A stretch of DNA of 64,000 nucleotides, taken from NCBI RefSeq assembly GCF_900168045.1, contig NZ_FUYY01000002.1, positions 186,001 to 250,000 of the forward strand. The letters run 5' to 3'. The translations under genes were made by a program, and so were the position numbers. The DNA is from Salegentibacter holothuriorum (GTDB lineage: Bacteria; Bacteroidota; Bacteroidia; Flavobacteriales; Flavobacteriaceae). Shown here in pieces: positions 11,383-20,477 of the stretch. The notes under the pieces were generated by a model. It was not told where the DNA came from and made no database searches. It saw nothing but the letters and a program-made list of their open reading frames with translations. Position 1 is the first letter of the stretch. Every line of letters starts with the position of its first letter.

Positions 11383-12306
11383 TTAGTCTCTTAGAAACTC
11401 AATATTTCTCTTTAAACCTTCAAATTTAGTTCTCTTTACAGCCGATTTTCTAAAGATCTCATTAAAAGTTTCTTTGGTAAGTTCTTCCCAGCCCTTTTTA
11501 TCTTTCTCCAGTAATTCTGGATGCGGATTAAATAAAGGCTCGTTATGTGGCTTTGAAAATCTATTCCAGGGACAAACGTCCTGGCAAATATCACAACCAA
11601 ACATCCAGTCTTCAAACTGGTTTTTATATGAATTAGGCAATTCGTCTTTAAGCTCTATGGTAAAATATGAAATACATTTACTGCCATCTACCTTGTAAGC
11701 ATCTATAATAGCATCAGTAGGACATGCATCTATGCAGGCAGTACAGCTCCCGCAGTGATCGGTAACCGGCGTATCGTATTCCAAATCAAGATCTACTATC
11801 AATTCTGCAATAAAATAGAAAGACCCGGTTTGTTTGGAGAGTAAATTGGAATGTTTCCCTATCCAACCGAGTCCGCTTTTTGCAGCCCAAACTTTATCCA
11901 TAACCGGCGCCGAATCTACAAAAGCACGCCCCTCAATTTCACCAATTTCGTCTTGCATAAACTGTAATAATTGCTTCAGTTTATCTTTAATTACAAAATG
12001 ATAATCCCTTCCATAAGCGTATTTGCTAATTTTATAAGAATCTTCTCTTTGGGTTTCTCCAGGATAATAGTTCAGCAACAGGGAAATCACACTTTTAGAA
12101 CCTTCTACCAATTTTGTTGGATCCAGCCGCTTATCAAAATTATTCTCCATCCAGCGCATTTCACCATGCCGATTTTTATTCAAAAATTCTTCTAAGCGTG
12201 GTGCTTCTTTTTCCAGAAATTCTGCTTTAGAAATCCCACAAGATAAAAATCCGAGGCGTTCGGCTTCGGATTTTATCATATTTGTATATTTTGACCTGGT
12301 TTCCAT
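11383..12306 (-). CDS. queG: Epoxyqueuosine reductase
   Basis: QueG reduces epoxyqueuosine to queuosine in the anticodon wobble position of tRNAs, using cobalamin and two [4Fe-4S] clusters. The protein shows the family's N-terminal cobalamin-binding domain (DUF1730 type, with [18 protein letters not shown] near residue 45) and two ferredoxin-like cluster motifs, [12 protein letters not shown] and CDICQDVCP. An in-frame GTG at 12315 gives 310 residues; the ATG at 12306 (METRSKYTN) gives 307 and is preferred. No other queuosine gene is close by. The stretch 11201-11382 between queG and maeB holds no gene that I can see. Confidence 0.95.
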   Translation of the reverse strand: METRSKYTNMIKSEAERLGFLSCGISKAEFLEKEAPRLEEFLNKNRHGEMRWMENNFDKRLDPTKLVEGSKSVISLLLNYYPGETQREDSYKISKYAYGRDYHFVIKDKLKQLLQFMQDEIGEIEGRAFVDSAPVMDKVWAAKSGLGWIGKHSNLLSKQTGSFYFIAELIVDLDLEYDTPVTDHCGSCTACIDACPTDAIIDAYKVDGSKCISYFTIELKDELPNSYKNQFEDWMFGCDICQDVCPWNRFSKPHNEPLFNPHPELLEKDKKGWEELTKETFNEIFRKSAVKRTKFEGLKRNIEFLRD

Positions 12307-12368
12307 TTCCTGCACAAAATTATTGTAATTAATTTACAAATTTTATTTCCGCACAGAAAATTCTGGGT

Positions 12369-13742
12369 TTAATCACAGGGCTCAATATTTTGATTGATAT
12401 GGAAAAAATTTTGTGGATCATATTTCTTTTTAATCTGTCTCAGACGCTTAAAATTTTCGCCGTAAGAATCTTCAATTCTTCCATCTTCCTCTTCCATCAT
12501 AAAATTAACATAACCACCACCAATAGCATAAGGTTTTAAAGCTTCGTAATAATTCCTGCACCAGGTGGTAATTTCTTCAGCATCATTGGCGTCTGGGGAG
12601 ACTCCTACAATAACTTGCGCCCATCTTGCCTTTCTATTTGTCCAGGCAGTATCTTGAGCAGACACTTCGTGAACAGCACCATCTATTGGATATAAATGGG
12701 TAGTAGAATGTAAAGTGGGAGTTCTTGACCCATATTTAATATTTACCTGGATACTTTTATCATTTAACTCATTCAAGTAATGCGCTTTCCAGTACCATTG
12801 TAAACCGGTTGGGTACAGCTCATCAAACATACCGTTTAAGGCGGGCATTGGAATTTCACTTACAAAATCAAGAATAGGTGGTCCAAATTCCCTAATAGGT
12901 CTAAATATTTCTTCGGCCTTTTCTATTGGGCCCGTATAGTTCCAAACTATTCCACAAACTCTTGTCATGTGAAGCTCTTCCGGGAAAGGCTCTCCTGGAG
13001 GGACCATAAGAAATGCGAAAAAACCATACAGATCCTTATCAGCATTTTTCATGATGTCGTCGTAAAACCTCATGACTTCTTCTGCCTTTTCAAGAGGCCA
13101 AAACATAGGGCCAGCATATACATTTTTAATTTCGAGAAGTTTAAAAGTAAAGGAAACTACAACTCCAAAATTTCCTCCACCACCTCTAAGGGCCCAAAAT
13201 AGGTCTGAATTTTCATTTTTATTTGCTGTAACAAGTTCTCCCGAAGCGAGAACAACTTCTGCCTCAATAAGGTTATCTATGGTCAAGCCACCTTTTCGAC
13301 TCAAATAGCCTATACCTCCTCCAAGCGTAATACCGCCAATACCGGTGGTTCCAATAATACCGCTGGGCAAGGCGAGTCCAAATTCATGAGTGGCTTTATC
13401 AACATCTGCAAGGGTATTTCCGGGATAGATCACTGCAGTACGTTTATCGCTATTTATTTGAATATCTTTCATTTCAGAAAGATCAATTACCAACCCATCT
13501 TCACATAACGCCAAGCCAGCTCCATTATGCCCTCCACTTCTTATGGAAATCTCCAGGTCGTTTTCTCTACCAAAATTCACTGCCTGAATAACATCTTGTT
13601 TATCCCTACACTTTAAGATGATGCCGGGATGCTTATCTATCATTGCATTATAGATTTTCCTCGCTTCATCATACTCCTTGTCTTCTGGTAGGATAACCTG
13701 GCCATGAACTCGTTTTTTAAATTCTTTGATTTTAGCTTCCAT
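12369..13742 (-). CDS. FAD-linked oxidase with BBE domain (covalent flavoprotein)
   Basis: 457 residues. The PCMH-type FAD-binding domain covers about 35-210: SGGHNGAG near 70, where His72 corresponds to the 8-alpha-linked histidine, then GGITLGGGIGYLSRK-GLT-DN, and ALRGGGGNFGVV. A berberine-bridge-enzyme domain ends the protein (ENFKRLRQIKKKYDPQNFF-H-NQNI). Bicovalent relatives carry a cysteine shortly before the GGG motif; here the corresponding segment is GIIGTTGIGG, so single covalent linkage like 6-hydroxynicotine oxidase is expected. Substrates of this family are sugars, alkaloids and aromatic alcohols, and the actual one cannot be told from sequence. No signal peptide is seen. It lies between queG and a secreted cupin protein. 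Confidence 0.88.
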   Translation of the reverse strand: MEAKIKEFKKRVHGQVILPEDKEYDEARKIYNAMIDKHPGIILKCRDKQDVIQAVNFGRENDLEISIRSGGHNGAGLALCEDGLVIDLSEMKDIQINSDKRTAVIYPGNTLADVDKATHEFGLALPSGIIGTTGIGGITLGGGIGYLSRKGGLTIDNLIEAEVVLASGELVTANKNENSDLFWALRGGGGNFGVVVSFTFKLLEIKNVYAGPMFWPLEKAEEVMRFYDDIMKNADKDLYGFFAFLMVPPGEPFPEELHMTRVCGIVWNYTGPIEKAEEIFRPIREFGPPILDFVSEIPMPALNGMFDELYPTGLQWYWKAHYLNELNDKSIQVNIKYGSRTPTLHSTTHLYPIDGAVHEVSAQDTAWTNRKARWAQVIVGVSPDANDAEEITTWCRNYYEALKPYAIGGGYVNFMMEEEDGRIEDSYGENFKRLRQIKKKYDPQNFFHINQNIEPCD

Positions 13743-13878
13743 AATACTCCCTTTTTAATTAATAGTCTTATCAAATTCTAGTTCCTATATCAGGAACTCT
13801 TAAATCATCTTAATTATGAAAAACCTAAAATTTTATCAGCGAGGGGAGCTTGGAAAATTTATTTTTTGGATTGACCAT

Positions 13879-14751
13879 TCAGTTTTTTCTTTCGTATACT
13901 TTGTTATCAATATCTTCCATTAATTCCATCATTTCTTCTTCCGGACTAAAGTCAATGATCCTTGCATCTTCAATAACTTTAGCCGTATGACCAGGGGGCA
14001 TATAGAAAACTTCTCCTTTCGAAATAATTTCAGTAGGACGATCTTTATATTTTGCCTGCAACTTTCCTTTTTCCAAATAACCCCAATGCGGCACCTGGCA
14101 CAAATCATCTTTCTGCCCTATTAAAAGTGGAGCAAAATCGGTTCCAGCAGGAGGTTCGTTAATAGCCACTACCATTCCTCCCCATCCTTCAACATAATTG
14201 ATCATATTTCCTTTGGGAAAATCAGATTTTGAAATATGAGTTTTTTCGGGAGTTTCTGGCCGGTTTTTTGTTTCAGTAAGCGGAGCCATATGTTCGTGAG
14301 TGATTTTCCACCCATCGTTTGTTTTAATAAAAAGTAAAGCTCCCTGCATTTTCAAATCATAAGATTCTTCACCTCTTTTAAATTCTAAATCGTAATGAAA
14401 AGTGACATTAGCCACGTCTCCACCATATATGTTGATTTTTAAATCTTCCCACTCCCATTTTTCAATTTCGGTAATAGTTCCCAGGAAATTTCGCTCGAAG
14501 TTTTCATTTTCTTCAGAACCCTGCCTCTTTTCGCCATTCTGAAACTCCGTGAATTTTGGGCCGTATGCATGCATCGAGATTAATTTATCAACTTCATTAT
14601 CCCTTATGCTTTGCTCAATCTCATCCAGAGCTTTCTTAACTTCTTTCTTTGCTTCCGGGTATTCATTACTGATTTCCAGATCATTTTGACTATAAATAGC
14701 GCTGAAACCAAAAAGTAAAACAATTACAATAAAAATTTTAGCTTTCATCAT
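13879..14751 (-). CDS. Secreted protein with NTF2/SnoaL-like and cupin domains
   Basis: 290 residues. A signal peptide (MMKAKIFIVIVLLFGFSAIYSQ) suggests export. Residues about 30-155 look like an NTF2/SnoaL (DUF4440-type) fold: an amphipathic N-terminal helix with DEIEQSIRDNEVDKLISMH, then a beta sheet ending MQGALLFIKTNDGWKITHEH. Residues about 185-270 resemble a cupin barrel (HWGYLEKGKLQAKY and GEVFYMPPGHTAKV). Both folds bind small hydrophobic or polar ligands. The substrate is unknown and no enzyme class can be assigned. Two adjacent ATG codons (14751 and 14748) are possible starts. It is not tightly linked to its neighbours (136 bases to the oxidase start, 247 to the P450 stop). Confidence 0.7.
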   Translation of the reverse strand: MMKAKIFIVIVLLFGFSAIYSQNDLEISNEYPEAKKEVKKALDEIEQSIRDNEVDKLISMHAYGPKFTEFQNGEKRQGSEENENFERNFLGTITEIEKWEWEDLKINIYGGDVANVTFHYDLEFKRGEESYDLKMQGALLFIKTNDGWKITHEHMAPLTETKNRPETPEKTHISKSDFPKGNMINYVEGWGGMVVAINEPPAGTDFAPLLIGQKDDLCQVPHWGYLEKGKLQAKYKDRPTEIISKGEVFYMPPGHTAKVIEDARIIDFSPEEEMMELMEDIDNKVYERKN

Positions 14752-14998
14752 TCTTAGTTTTATGATTATTTCCTTACGGAATAATCAATGTACAACTAAT
14801 TGATTTACAAAACAATAAGTGATTTCAGGGGGTTTTTATAATGTATTCTGAGCGATCTTTCGGAAGAATAGTTTTTCGCAAACTTAAGTGCTTTCAGAAA
14901 CTATGGAAATAGGAACAATGACTATTTATTGATCTAAAGCCAGATCAATATTTTTTGATACTCAGTAATAAAACAGATTATTCGAGTAGAATATAAAA

Positions 14999-16333
14999 TT
15001 AGGCTCTCATTTGAAATTTTAGAGTAGCGTTTTTTGGTTTGAGTGTAATAAGTGGCTTAATATCGATCTCATCAAATACAGGAACTATTTTATATTGGCT
15101 TACCAATTCAGTGACTGCAATGATCATCTCGAACATGGCGAAGTTATTACCTATACATTTCCTGGGGCCGGCGCCAAAAGGAAAATACTGAGAGGAATAT
15201 TTTCTTCCTCCTTCGGCGAAGCGTTCCGGTTTAAATTCATCTGGATCTTCCCATAGGTCTGGATGACGATGAACCTCGTAAAGAGAGAACAATAAATTTG
15301 AACCAGGCTCGAAATATTTCCCTTCAAACTCATCTTCCTCCAGGTTAACCCGGTCTATAAAATATGCCGGCGGATATAATCTCATAGACTCTTCAATCAC
15401 CTGTTGGGTAATCTTGCATTTGGTCACATAGCTCATTAAGTCTAGATCCTGTTCCTTTAAGGCAGATATTTCTTCATAGATTTTCTCTTGCCATTCCGGG
15501 TTAAACGCAAGCAATTGAGCTGTAAAGGTTAGTGAATTGGAAGTAGTCTCGTGACCTGCTGTGAAAAGAATCAGGATCTCATCGATAAGCTGTTCCTCAT
15601 CCATAAAATTACCGTCATCATACTTTGCTTCCAACAGCATATCCAAAAGATCATCATAACGTTCTTTTGAATTCCTTCTTTCCTGAACAATCTTTTTTAA
15701 AATGTTCCTGGCTTCGGCAGTAAGTTTAAGATAACTATCTATCTTACCACTTGCTCTAAACCACCAACCCAGGTAAGGCTGCCGCAGCTCCTTAACAAGC
15801 ATTTTCTGGGTCTCTTCTGTAATATATTGCAACCTGTTGATCTCCTTCTGATTCGCAGCACTGCTAAACAAAGATTTTACCACCGTTTGAAAAGCGAGAT
15901 CATTATAAATAGGAAAAATATCCAGTTCTCCCTTTACTGTGATCTTTTTATATTCCAGTAATATTGCCTGCTTTATAGAATCAAGCAGATTGGCGAGTTG
16001 TTTTTTATGGAATGCCGGCTGAATTAGTTTTCGTTGTTTTTTCCAGTGCTCCCCTTCTGAAGTTAGCAATCCTTTTCCAACGTATTTAACCAGATCTTTA
16101 GTTTGGATCTCAGACTTTACGAAATTCTTCTGATTCTTTTGAAGTACATATTCCACCAGTCCCGCATCTCTGGAAAATATCACCGATTTATTAAATCCAA
16201 TATTCAGCCGAAAAGTATCTCCTTTCTCCTGAAAATTATCATGATGAAAGGGCAGTGGATTCTTTAAGATATTAGCAGAATGTTTTAGGAATTTCAGTAA
16301 AGATACTTCAGGTATTTTGTGAGAATGTGCCAT
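14999..16333 (-). CDS. Cytochrome P450
   Basis: 444 residues with all P450 hallmarks: I-helix oxygen-binding motif AGHETTSNS, K-helix EESMRLYPP (the ExxR motif), a PERF-type motif (FKPERFAEGG), and the heme loop FPFGAGPRKCIGNNFAMFEM with Cys393 as the axial ligand. No membrane anchor is visible, as expected of a soluble bacterial CYP. It starts nine bases after ruvB, so it is read from the ruvB promoter even though its function is unrelated. Its redox partners are not in the window. The general architecture resembles CYP102/CYP4-like fatty-acid or terpene hydroxylases, but the substrate cannot be assigned. Confidence 0.93.
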   Translation of the reverse strand: MAHSHKIPEVSLLKFLKHSANILKNPLPFHHDNFQEKGDTFRLNIGFNKSVIFSRDAGLVEYVLQKNQKNFVKSEIQTKDLVKYVGKGLLTSEGEHWKKQRKLIQPAFHKKQLANLLDSIKQAILLEYKKITVKGELDIFPIYNDLAFQTVVKSLFSSAANQKEINRLQYITEETQKMLVKELRQPYLGWWFRASGKIDSYLKLTAEARNILKKIVQERRNSKERYDDLLDMLLEAKYDDGNFMDEEQLIDEILILFTAGHETTSNSLTFTAQLLAFNPEWQEKIYEEISALKEQDLDLMSYVTKCKITQQVIEESMRLYPPAYFIDRVNLEEDEFEGKYFEPGSNLLFSLYEVHRHPDLWEDPDEFKPERFAEGGRKYSSQYFPFGAGPRKCIGNNFAMFEMIIAVTELVSQYKIVPVFDEIDIKPLITLKPKNATLKFQMRA

Positions 16334-16342
16334 AATTTTTAT

Positions 16343-17365
16343 TTAAAAAAGTCCGCCCTGGATGTCTCCTTTCACCCTACCTAAATGTTTATAAGCGGCT
16401 TCAGTTACTTCCCTTCCTCTTGGAGTTCTATAAATAAATCCCTGCTGGATAAGAAAAGGTTCGTACACTTCCTCAATAGTTTCGGCACTTTCACTAACCG
16501 CAGTAGACAGGGTAGTTAATCCTACCGGACCTCCCTTAAATTTATCAATAATAGTTTCCAGGATTTTATTATCCATCTCATCCAAACCGTGAGCATCTAC
16601 ATTTAATGCTTTAAGTCCGTACTTAGCAATCTCCATATCTATTTTGCCATTTCCTTTAATTTGGGCAAAATCCCTTACCCGTCTAAGTAAAGCATTGGCA
16701 ATTCTTGGAGTACCACGGCTTCTACCAGCAATTTCTATTGCAGCGTCCAGGCTAATAGGAACCCGAAGGATCTCAGAACTACGCTGTACAATGTCTGAAA
16801 GCAATTCGGTTGAATAATATTGTAAGCGACTGGAAATACCAAAACGCGCCCGCATAGGCGCCGTAAGTAAACCTGAGCGCGTTGTAGCTCCAATAAGTGT
16901 AAACGGATTTAAATTAATTTGCACTGTTCTTGCATTTGGCCCAGACTCAATCATAATATCTATTCGGTAATCTTCCATTGCTGAATAAAGGTACTCTTCA
17001 ACAACTGGACTTAACCTATGGATTTCATCGATAAAAAGAATATCCCTATCATCAAGATTGGTAAGCAAACCGGCAAGATCTCCAGGTTTATCCAAAACAG
17101 GACCTGAAGTGACTTTTATTCCCACGCCTAACTCGTTAGCCAGAATATGAGCCAAAGTAGTTTTACCTAATCCGGGAGGGCCGTGAAAAAGCGTATGATC
17201 TAAAGCTTCGTCCCTTTGGTTTGCAGCTTCAACAAATACTTTAAGATTCTCCAAAACCTGATCCTGGCCGGCAAAATCGTCAAAACTTAAGGGGCGCAAT
17301 GCCCTTTCGATATCAAATTCTTCTGGGGAGAAATTTTCTCCTGAAGGATCAAGGTTTTCATTCAT
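16343..17365 (-). CDS. ruvB: Holliday junction ATPase RuvB
   Basis: 340 residues. It has the AAA+ Walker [11 protein letters not shown] (near 65), Walker B with DEIHRLS, arginine-finger region APMRARFG, sensor-2 region [19 protein letters not shown], and a C-terminal winged helix ([19 protein letters not shown]). RuvB hexamers drive branch migration together with RuvA (8213-8794). A TATCTTTG promoter element lies 32 bases upstream. The P450 gene follows in the same transcript. Confidence 0.97.
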   Translation of the reverse strand: MNENLDPSGENFSPEEFDIERALRPLSFDDFAGQDQVLENLKVFVEAANQRDEALDHTLFHGPPGLGKTTLAHILANELGVGIKVTSGPVLDKPGDLAGLLTNLDDRDILFIDEIHRLSPVVEEYLYSAMEDYRIDIMIESGPNARTVQINLNPFTLIGATTRSGLLTAPMRARFGISSRLQYYSTELLSDIVQRSSEILRVPISLDAAIEIAGRSRGTPRIANALLRRVRDFAQIKGNGKIDMEIAKYGLKALNVDAHGLDEMDNKILETIIDKFKGGPVGLTTLSTAVSESAETIEEVYEPFLIQQGFIYRTPRGREVTEAAYKHLGRVKGDIQGGLF

Positions 17366-17396
17366 AAATCATAAAAATTATCGCGCTGTATATAAG

Positions 17397-17404
17397 CAAA
17401 GATA
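17397..17404 (-). promoter_or_regulatory. Bacteroidota -7 promoter element for ruvB-P450
   Basis: The minus strand reads TATCTTTG (TAnnTTTG), 32 bases upstream of the ruvB ATG and downstream of the terminator of the oxidase operon. Confidence 0.5.
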
Positions 17405-17474
17405 AGGAAAATACCTTGGGCCATTTCCATAAGAATTTAGTCAATTAATTATAGCTGAAAATAAGTCTAAAAGC

Positions 17475-17506
17475 AAAAAACCTCTCCGTTCCGGGAGAGG
17501 TTTTTA
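17475..17506 (-). terminator. Intrinsic terminator of the act-cox operon
   Basis: Seven-base GC-rich stem CCTCTCC / GGAGAGG (17481-17487 and 17494-17500) with a six-base loop. It is flanked by A6 on one side and T5 on the other, so it works in either direction. It lies 26 bases after the cytochrome oxidase subunit I stop codon. Confidence 0.85.
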
Positions 17507-17525
17507 TATATTCTTCTTATTAAGT

Positions 17526-19352
17526 TCAGTGATTTAATTCTTCTTCGTGATCTTGAAGTGGAACATTCTGTGGAACAAAATCCTGCCCAGGAATCACATA
17601 ATCTGTTCCATCAAGGTTCATCTTACTGTAATCGTAAGACCAACGGTAAACAGAAGGAATAGCGCCAGGCCAATTTCCGTGAATGTGCTCTACCGGAGTA
17701 GTCCATTCTAAAGTAGTTGCATTCCAGGGGTTTTGTGTAGCTTTTTGCCCGAAGAAAATAGAGCTAAAGAAATTGTATAAAAATACAACCTGAACACCGG
17801 CAGTAATAATTGCAAATACAGTAATAATAACATTTACATCAGCAAGATCATCAAAATATGGAAATGCGGTGTTTGTATAATAACGTCTTGGTAAACCAGC
17901 CAGACCAATAAAGTGCATTGGGAAAAACACCCCATAAGCACCTACAGCAGTGATCCAGAAGTGAACATAACCAAGGTTCTTATTCATCATTCTACCAAAC
18001 ATTTTTGGGAACCAGTGGTAAACCCCGGCTAAAAGACCGTAGATCGCTGAGATACCCATCACAAGGTGAAAGTGAGCAATTACAAAATATGTATCGTGAA
18101 CGTTAATATCTAATGTTGAATCCCCAAGGATAATTCCTGTTAGACCACCGGTAATGAATGTTGATACAAAACCAATAGAGAACAACATTGCGGGATTCAT
18201 TTGCAGATTCCCTTTCCAGAGCGTAGTAATCCAGTTAAAGGCTTTTACTGCAGAAGGAATTGCAATTAATAATGTTGTAAATGTAAATACAGAACCTAAG
18301 AATGGATTCATTCCTGATACGAACATATGGTGACCCCATACAATTGTAGAAAGGAATGCAATTGCAAGAATTGAAGCAACCATTGCACGGTAGCCAAAGA
18401 TTGGTTTACGTGAATTTGTAGCTAAAACCTCTGAAACAATACCCATTGCAGGTAGAATTACAATATAAACTTCCGGGTGACCAAGGAACCAGAATAAGTG
18501 TTCAAATAAAACCGGAGAACCTCCCTGGTGACTTAATACTTCACCCTGGATATAAATATCACTTAAAAAGAAAGATGTTCCAAAACTTCTGTCCATTATA
18601 AGTAAAAGTGCTGCAGATAGAAGAACCGGAAAGGAAACCACACCAATAACGGCAGTAATAAAAAATGCCCAAATGGTAAGTGGCAGTCTCATCATAGACA
18701 TTCCCTTAGTTCTAAGGTTAAGTACCGTAACAATATAGTTAAGTGAACCTAAAAGTGACGAAGCAATAAAGATAGCCATGGAAATTAGCCAAAGCGTCAT
18801 CCCCATACCAGAACCGCCAATAGCCTGAGGCAATGCACTAAGAGGTGGATAGATTGTCCAACCAGCAGAAGCAGGTCCAGATTCTATAAATAAGGAACTA
18901 AGCATAATCACACAAGAGATAAAGAACAACCAGTAAGAAAGCATGTTCATAAACCCTGAGGCCATATCTCTAGCTCCAATTTGAAGCGGAATAAGCAGGT
19001 TACTAAAAGTACCACTCAAACCGGCGGTTAACACAAAGAAAACCATTATTGTACCGTGTATGGTAACCAAAGCAAGGTATATTGACGGCGTCATTACTCC
19101 TTCTGGAGCCCATTTATCTCCTAAAAGCCATTCGAAGATCACAAAAGATTCTTCTGGCCAGGCTAATTGTAAACGGAAAAGTACGGACATCATAATCCCC
19201 ACAATACCCATCAAAATACCTGTAATAAGATATTGCTTGGCAATCATCTTATGGTCTGTACTAAATATGTATTTAGTAATAAAAGTTTGTTTATGATGAT
19301 GTCCGTGATCGTCGTGGTGATCTTGAGCCGGTGCTGTTGCTATTGCTGACAT
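17526..19352 (-). CDS. ctaD: Cytochrome c oxidase subunit I
   Basis: 608 residues with at least 12 transmembrane helices. Heme-copper oxidase signatures are present: WFLGHPEVYI (Cu-B histidine with the cross-linked tyrosine), GHHMFVSGMNP (two further Cu-B histidines), and HDTYFVIAHFHLVMG (heme a3 and heme a ligands). The K-channel region follows the A-type arrangement. The N-terminus carries a histidine-rich tail (DHHDDHGHHHKQ) ahead of the first helix. Catalyses oxygen reduction to water with proton pumping in the inner membrane. It is the last gene of the act-cox operon, 27 bases after subunit II. Confidence 0.97.
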   Translation of the reverse strand: MSAIATAPAQDHHDDHGHHHKQTFITKYIFSTDHKMIAKQYLITGILMGIVGIMMSVLFRLQLAWPEESFVIFEWLLGDKWAPEGVMTPSIYLALVTIHGTIMVFFVLTAGLSGTFSNLLIPLQIGARDMASGFMNMLSYWLFFISCVIMLSSLFIESGPASAGWTIYPPLSALPQAIGGSGMGMTLWLISMAIFIASSLLGSLNYIVTVLNLRTKGMSMMRLPLTIWAFFITAVIGVVSFPVLLSAALLLIMDRSFGTSFFLSDIYIQGEVLSHQGGSPVLFEHLFWFLGHPEVYIVILPAMGIVSEVLATNSRKPIFGYRAMVASILAIAFLSTIVWGHHMFVSGMNPFLGSVFTFTTLLIAIPSAVKAFNWITTLWKGNLQMNPAMLFSIGFVSTFITGGLTGIILGDSTLDINVHDTYFVIAHFHLVMGISAIYGLLAGVYHWFPKMFGRMMNKNLGYVHFWITAVGAYGVFFPMHFIGLAGLPRRYYTNTAFPYFDDLADVNVIITVFAIITAGVQVVFLYNFFSSIFFGQKATQNPWNATTLEWTTPVEHIHGNWPGAIPSVYRWSYDYSKMNLDGTDYVIPGQDFVPQNVPLQDHEEELNH

Positions 19353-19379
19353 ATCTAAAGTATATTCTTTTTAGTTCTG

Positions 19380-20447
19380 TTATTCTTGTGATTCCATAAC
19401 GGCAGCAAACTCGTCTTGCTCGCTTAACCATTGGTTGTATTCTTCTTCGCTTTCTACAATAATCTTCATCTGCATATTATAGTGTGCGTCGCCACAAATC
19501 TTATTACATAGCAGAAAGTAATCAAATTCGTATGAATCTAATGGAGCTTCCCCTTCAGCCATTAAGATTTCGCTGTTTTCTTTTCTAATTTCGTTTATGG
19601 TTTTCACTTTATCAACCATATAATCTGAATTTCGCATCTCTGCTGTAGTAATATCCGGAGTAAATGCAAATTGAGTTACCATTCCAGGTACAACGTTCAT
19701 CTGCGCCCTAAAGTGTGGGAAGTAAGCAGAGTGAAGTACATCCTGAGATCTAAACTTAAAAAGCACCTTCTTTCCTACCGGAAGGTGAAGCTCTGTAGTT
19801 ATTTTATCATCATCTGCATAAGAATCATTTACATTAAGCCCTACAGTATTTATGCCTTCAATAAAACGTACATTGGCTTCTCCCAGTGTATTATCTTCTC
19901 CAGCATATCTAGCTTGCCAGCTAAATTGTTTAGCGTAGATCTCAATAACAATAGGATCTTCATCTTCACCAATGTTCATAATATCACTCCAGGTAAATAG
20001 ACCATAAATAATTAAACCTGCAAGGGTAATTACTGGGATAATAGTCCAAATAAACTCAAGCTTATCGTTATCTGCAAAAAAAAGAGCTCTGTTACCTTTC
20101 TTTCCCTGGTATTTATAAGCGAACCAGTGAAGTAGTGCCTGTGTAATAACCTGCACTACCATAATTAACCCGATAGATATAAACATTAATGTGTCTACCT
20201 CATTACCGTGTTCGGAAGCCGACTCGGGAAGATATAATTTACTCCAGTGCCAAAAACTGTATGCCATTCCCACATAAAGGAAGATCATAAACCAAAGCAT
20301 AAGTTTGGCTTGTTGCCTATTATCATTATCGTTAGCTATTTCAGAGCTCTCGGCACCCGGGCCTTTAGAGAGCTGAAAAATCTTAGACATTTGCCAACCG
20401 GTAACGGCCAATAGGGCTAGTACAATTATTACTAAAAATACGGTCAT
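19380..20447 (-). CDS. ctaC: Cytochrome c oxidase subunit II
   Basis: 355 residues. An N-terminal hydrophobic helix (1-20) and further helices around 50-70, 85-110 and 130-155 anchor a periplasmic cupredoxin domain. Cu-A ligands are visible: the histidine in VLHSAYFPHF and the loop CNKICGDAHYNM, containing both cysteines, the histidine and the methionine. It accepts electrons from the cytochrome c domains of alternative complex III, encoded immediately upstream, and passes them to subunit I. It begins 30 bases after actF. Confidence 0.96.
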   Translation of the reverse strand: MTVFLVIIVLALLAVTGWQMSKIFQLSKGPGAESSEIANDNDNRQQAKLMLWFMIFLYVGMAYSFWHWSKLYLPESASEHGNEVDTLMFISIGLIMVVQVITQALLHWFAYKYQGKKGNRALFFADNDKLEFIWTIIPVITLAGLIIYGLFTWSDIMNIGEDEDPIVIEIYAKQFSWQARYAGEDNTLGEANVRFIEGINTVGLNVNDSYADDDKITTELHLPVGKKVLFKFRSQDVLHSAYFPHFRAQMNVVPGMVTQFAFTPDITTAEMRNSDYMVDKVKTINEIRKENSEILMAEGEAPLDSYEFDYFLLCNKICGDAHYNMQMKIIVESEEEYNQWLSEQDEFAAVMESQE

Positions 20448-20477
20448 TTTATAATTTCTTCTTTAAACAATCTTTTA

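Noticed and set aside
12315-12322. TAATTTTG element just upstream of queG
   Set aside because: It matches TAnnTTTG but lies only nine bases from the preferred ATG, leaving almost no leader, so it was not listed as a promoter.
15151-15333. 60-codon minus-strand ORF inside the P450 gene
   Set aside because: It is a shifted frame of the P450 coding sequence; the real frame contains the heme-binding motif.
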